Source of the DNA: Antedon mediterranea
Taxonomy: Eukaryota > Echinodermata > Crinoidea > Comatulida > Antedonidae
Direction of reading: 5' to 3'
Length of the DNA: 64,000 bases
NCBI RefSeq assembly: GCF_964355755.1
Contig: NC_092671.1
Location: 25,108,070 to 25,172,069 of the forward strand
The notes under the pieces are model-generated. The model ran no database searches, had not been told where the DNA came from, and saw only the letters and a program-made list of their open reading frames with translations. Shown here one piece after another: positions 60,468 through 64,000 of the stretch (position 1 is its first letter; each line of letters opens with the position of its first letter). The position numbers and the translations under genes are program-made.

Positions 60468-62709
60468 TTAAAAGATACAGTACAGGTGATTGGATTCAGG
60501 TGACAATTCTTCATCATAAAATAATTCTTCATCTTCACCGTCACTCGAATAATACCCATTTCTTGATGATATTGGCATGTCCATAGAGGAACTTTGCGTT
60601 GTCATAGAAGTTCTGGAAAAAGACCTTTTTGAAACTGGGCTTGGTATTTTTGCAAAGTCAATCCGTGGCTTGTGTTCGTTCGACAGTTTAGTTGTGCTCC
60701 CTCCATTAAGTAACCCGTAAACGCGTTCAAGTTCATTTGTGAGTTTCATAATGACACAAAGGTCTTTACAGTGTTGCGCTTGTAACTGTTGTTCAAAGTA
60801 TGTAATTTCCTCCTGCAGTTTATCCTCGTAGTATTGAACAACTTTCTTTTTCATACGCACCATTTTGGACTTGAGCACCTTAGTGTCAACTGTGTCCTTT
60901 TCCTAAAAATAAACAAATGACATGACACTATCGGAAGGTTAGTTCAGAAGAATTTTTTGGCAGTTCACCAGATTCTCAGTGCTGTATCTAAACTTCTCCA
61001 GTATTATAAGATTATTTGGTTATATAACATCACATGTGTTTCACATGTATCTCATATACTACCATAAACCTATCCTTACATGATGCAGGAGAACCACCTG
61101 ATAGGCCGTATTACCACATATATGTCAAGAAATACAACACAGAGAATCGTGTGGTAGTACACGATGAACAGATTCGACAGGTTTGTTGTTATTTTTACGT
61201 TGTCTGTTTAAAATTGAATTGAAAGTATTGATATCTAATGCTGTACCTTCTTTGAGCGATTTTTTAACACTTCCATACAACCAGTATGACGCTGCTCGAT
61301 AGCGTATTCTATCGGTGTTTTACCAACCTATAATTAAAAAACATATATAGATCATACTTACTTAATACAAGAAAGAATTTGCCGCTGTTTTAGGGAATAA
61401 TACATTTTAAAGGTGAAAATGCATTCAACTCAACAACAACTAATTAGACTATACAAAATGGTGGAAAATGTTGTCGCTCTCAAATACTACTCTTTGAGTA
61501 GAGGGTTCATATTTAGACGTTTGCTCTGGTAATAAAAGACGATGGAATTCTGCTTGTTCGGTTAGTACTGTAAGTGGCTTCAGGTGAATGATGGAAATAT
61601 ACTTCATTAGAGGTGACCCTTGCTAGAAGATGGTGAAGATGACGAAGGCAAAGGCGACGACGATGAGGATACACGTTATGATAGGGCTAAAAAAAAAACA
61701 ATTGACAATTACCTGACTCTTAGCGTCCGGATCACAACCAAGTTTTATTAAAAGTTTGACAGCCTCTTCTTGTCTAGTCCACGATGCTATATGTAGAGCA
61801 TTGACACCAATTGGCTTAAAAGTAGATAAAGGTGTTCAGAGTATGGTAAAATTCGGTAGAATTCTCTCAAGAAATCTCTCAAGAATATTACTATTAGACC
61901 TACTTACATATTGAAAGTTGCTTTTGAATATACCTTTGGAACCCCTTATGAATAATCTTTATTCCGTTTTTCAATTCTATTATTGTTAACATGCCTAGAC
62001 ACTGCAGTGCTAGTGACATGTTTGTCATTAATGGCGTCCCGTCTTTTGGGGAGTATCTAAGAAAATCTTTCTTTTCACTGTTACAGAGAATGTCTGTTAG
62101 CAAAAATGAAATGATAGAATGTATTATGGTATCATCATTTGAATCATCCAGGCTCCAGTACAAAATGATGGAGATCCTGAGATGATCTGATACCGTCTTT
62201 TGTGTCTGCCTTTTTATTTTAACTTATTTATGCAATAGATTTTTTAACTATGGACGTCCGTTTCCGAAATAAAGGTGAAATGAATGATTGAATGAATGCG
62301 CTTATGTAAAATAAATAATCATTAAAATCAGCTGAATCGACCAATAGTTTAATTTCTCTCACAAAAATGCTTACCCAATGATTACAATTCAATAAAAATA
62401 TGAATTATTAGGAATTGATTTCTCTGTTTTTATTCTGCATGTATAGGCTAAGGTGTACATAATAACTAATGCTGAAAAATGTATTGTCAGAAATTATAAA
62501 TACAAGTGGTTGATTACTGCACAAGAGTCTCCTCATATTACTCAGTTCTTTCAGAAACATTTCAAATGAAAAAAAGAAAATGACTATGATGACTGCAGAT
62601 TGTAAAATACCTTTATAACTTCATTTCCATCACACCCTGCGCCCACAAGGATTCTTGTTGCATCCGCGTTTCCATTTCCAGCAGCGCACATTAAAGTAGT
62701 ATATCCTTG
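60468..62709 (-). CDS. Ankyrin-repeat and coiled-coil protein, 3' part
   Basis: Four exons, all phase 0, join on the minus strand: 62611-62709, 61713-61814, 61247-61327 and 60468-60902. The first three encode about three ankyrin repeats (GYTTLMCAAGNGNADATRIL, GVNALHIASWTRQEEAVKLL, GKTPIEYAIEQRHTGCMEVL). The last encodes a lysine/glutamate-rich coiled coil (KMVRMKKKVVQYYEDKLQEE, then ITYFEQQLQAQ), a serine-rich stretch (KRSFSRTSMTTQSSSMD) and an acidic end (DGEDEELFYDEEL). No start codon or upstream exon was found before the window edge, so the gene is 5'-partial. Probably a cytoplasmic scaffold protein; a specific family could not be named. The exact single-repeat exons suggest further repeats upstream. 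Confidence 0.8.
61089..61180 (+). other. Possible orphan exon on the opposite strand
   Basis: Between an acceptor-like GATGCAG and CAG|GTTTGT, a frame encodes EPPDRPYYHIYVKKYNTENR and then VVVHDEQIRQ. It looks protein-like in composition but matches no family I recognise. It lies within an intron of the ankyrin gene, antisense to it. It could be a real exon of another gene, a pseudoexon, or chance. Confidence 0.3.
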
Positions 62710-62943
62710 CTATTATTATGAACAAAAATAAGCACATTAAATGATTAGACATTTGATGTTACATGCGTCTTATCTTTTCGTGTGCATTGTGACGGAAAGT
62801 GAAGTAGATGAACATTACTGAAAAAAGTACAAAAGTGTAATGCAGTATTGTAATGGTAAAGTAGCTTTGCGTCAGAGTATTGAGTAATTGGTCAGATATT
62901 TTGCTGTAAATTGAGAATAGTTGCAAAAAAAATACGCAAGTAA

Positions 62944-63000
62944 TTCTCGGGTGGGCTCGAACCCAAGACCTTCATAGTCCAGGAGTATTAGACTTTGAGG
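62944..63000 (-). repeat. tRNA-like B-box relic
   Basis: On the minus strand GGTCTTGGGTTCGAGCCCACCC resembles the T arm of a tRNA or a tRNA-derived SINE. No acceptor or D arm could be paired, so no tRNA gene is called. Confidence 0.3.
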
Positions 63001-63134
63001 TAGAAATAAATATGCTAAAGCTGAATTTTTCAGGATAGGTCCCTAATGTTGTCTGAAACAACATCAGAAAGCTACTCCACAGTAGTTATTAACATTTACA
63101 ATCCTGTTGGTGCAGTAGGCCTACCCGCTGCTTA

Positions 63135-63512
63135 AGTGTGGTTCCCACTAGAACGCAACGCAGCGACGTATCGACGCAAAGTGCTGTATTGCGTAATCAC
63201 AAGTGGGAACCGACGACGCAATAGTGCTGCAAACATCGCAGGATTGATTTCACCCAGGCGGAGGGAAACACAATCATTAGAAGTGCATTTGCTTACGTTG
63301 CGTAGATTGCGTTACGTTGCGTCGCTAGTGGGAACCTCGAATCTAACCCCTAGCCATCACCTAATAATTGTGTTTGTTCCCACTACCAACGCAACGTAAG
63401 ACAACCTACGCAATGGAAGAAAATGCCCTTCAAATAATTTTGATTTCCCCCGCCAGCCTGAAATTTGTAGCACTGTTACGTCGTTGCGTTGCGTTCAAGT
63501 GGGAACCACGCT
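63135..63512. mobile_element. Harbinger-like MITE, 378 bp
   Basis: Inverted ends AGTGTGGTTCCCACTAGAAC / the complement of AGCGTGGTTCCCACTTGAAC, continuing GCAACGCA(G/A)CGACGTA. TTA is duplicated on both sides (63132-63134 and 63513-63515), fitting PIF/Harbinger. Internal GTGGGAACC and GTTGCGT motifs suggest it is built of nested copies. Confidence 0.75.
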
Positions 63513-63515
63513 TTA

Positions 63516-64000
63516 GGCTATTCACAAGCGATTGATTTATTGAACTGTCACATCTCATTGTCAATTCACTTTTTGCGTCTACGTCTTTGCGTTGCTTCTC
63601 TAGCAGGAACCAAGTTAATTGTGTTTTCCCCTGCATCTACATACGTGAAATCAAAACTGCTTGGTTTGCTCGTCAACGTTAGTTGCCATAGACTCTGACC
63701 TAGTTCATCCTCCTCATACATTCCTTGTTCTTTCCTTGCGTTTTTGCGTGAAAAAAAAACTGCCCGAATGTTTGCAGCACTCTTCTTGCGTTGTTGGTTC
63801 CCACTTGTGTTACGCAATATTGCACTTTGCATCAATACGTTGTCTTTTTCTATTTTTAAGTTGATAAAATTGCGTTTTGACGATTCATTTTTTCCCAACA
63901 AAATCAGGGGGCTCAGGACACCCGTGACCTCTTCACTGGCAGTTCCATCCATCTTGCACTATTGTGAATCATCATCATGTGACCAACAAATCTAGGTAAC
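63516..64000. mobile_element. Further copies of the GGTTCCCACT repeat family, inverted
   Basis: About 63760-63850 is an inverted copy of about 63165-63250 (shared AAGTGGGAACC, GTGCTGCAAACAT and GCGTAA..CACAAGTGGG). The structure continues past the window edge. An open frame of 128 codons on the minus strand (63566-63952) runs through these repeats and is not called as a gene. Confidence 0.5.

Noticed and set aside
62944-63000. A tRNA gene on the minus strand
   Set aside because: Only a T-arm/B-box-like part is present; no acceptor, D or anticodon stem pairs.
63566-63952. Minus-strand open frame of 128 codons at the right edge
   Set aside because: It overlaps inverted copies of the GGTTCCCACT repeat family and shows no domain. 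A degraded transposon gene cannot be excluded.

Overview
The window is intron-rich, AT-rich animal DNA, full of short DNA transposons, minisatellites and the motif TAGGCCTA. The genes (an NMDA-receptor GluN1 subunit, a BID-like BH3 protein, ribosomal protein eL41, TAF5 and an ankyrin-repeat protein) indicate a metazoan. Their resemblance to vertebrate proteins, together with the repeat style, suggests an invertebrate deuterostome, perhaps an echinoderm. The species is inference only.

Layout. (1) Positions 1-18,280 are almost entirely a tandem array of about 133 units of 137 bp. Each unit carries one tRNA-Gly gene, mostly anticodon UCC, on the minus strand. Blocks of units are themselves duplicated (higher-order periods of about 2,530, 2,877, 1,222 and 675 bp). 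At about 18,280 the array flips orientation, and a few broken plus-strand copies follow, one split by a retroposon. (2) 19,054-22,417 holds the last seven coding exons of GluN1 (plus strand). The upstream exons are not in the window, so the array sits upstream of, and probably inside an intron of, this gene, antisense to it. (3) 23,331-24,490 is a 58-bp minisatellite of exactly 20 copies, in about 5 kb of otherwise featureless DNA. (4) 27,668-30,112 (minus) is a three-exon BID-like gene with a BH3 motif and a caspase-8-like IEVD|G site. (5) 31,734-34,955 (minus) is the 25-residue eL41 gene in three tiny exons; one of its introns carries a TTAA-flanked MITE with a second element nested in it. 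(6) 37,441-57,782 (plus) is a complete TAF5 gene of 18 coding exons. Its introns hold MITEs, a Penelope-like relic, a piggyBac-like element, several minisatellites, a CAGGGCT-ended element and a truncated LINE. The end of its last exon, stop codon included, is tandemly repeated five times. (7) 60,468-62,709 (minus) is the 3' part of an ankyrin-repeat/coiled-coil gene. (8) The right edge is a cluster of Harbinger-like repeats.

The genes do not form a pathway. eL41 and TAF5 are divergent neighbours with matching upstream segments in mirror orientation. The most unusual element is the tRNA-Gly array: a satellite whose repeat unit is a structurally intact Pol III gene, apparently within a neuronal receptor gene. 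The BID-like gene, with the cleavage-site-then-BH3 order of vertebrate BID, is the most informative protein finding. All exon structures were read by eye from splice signals and frame continuity; no database search was run.
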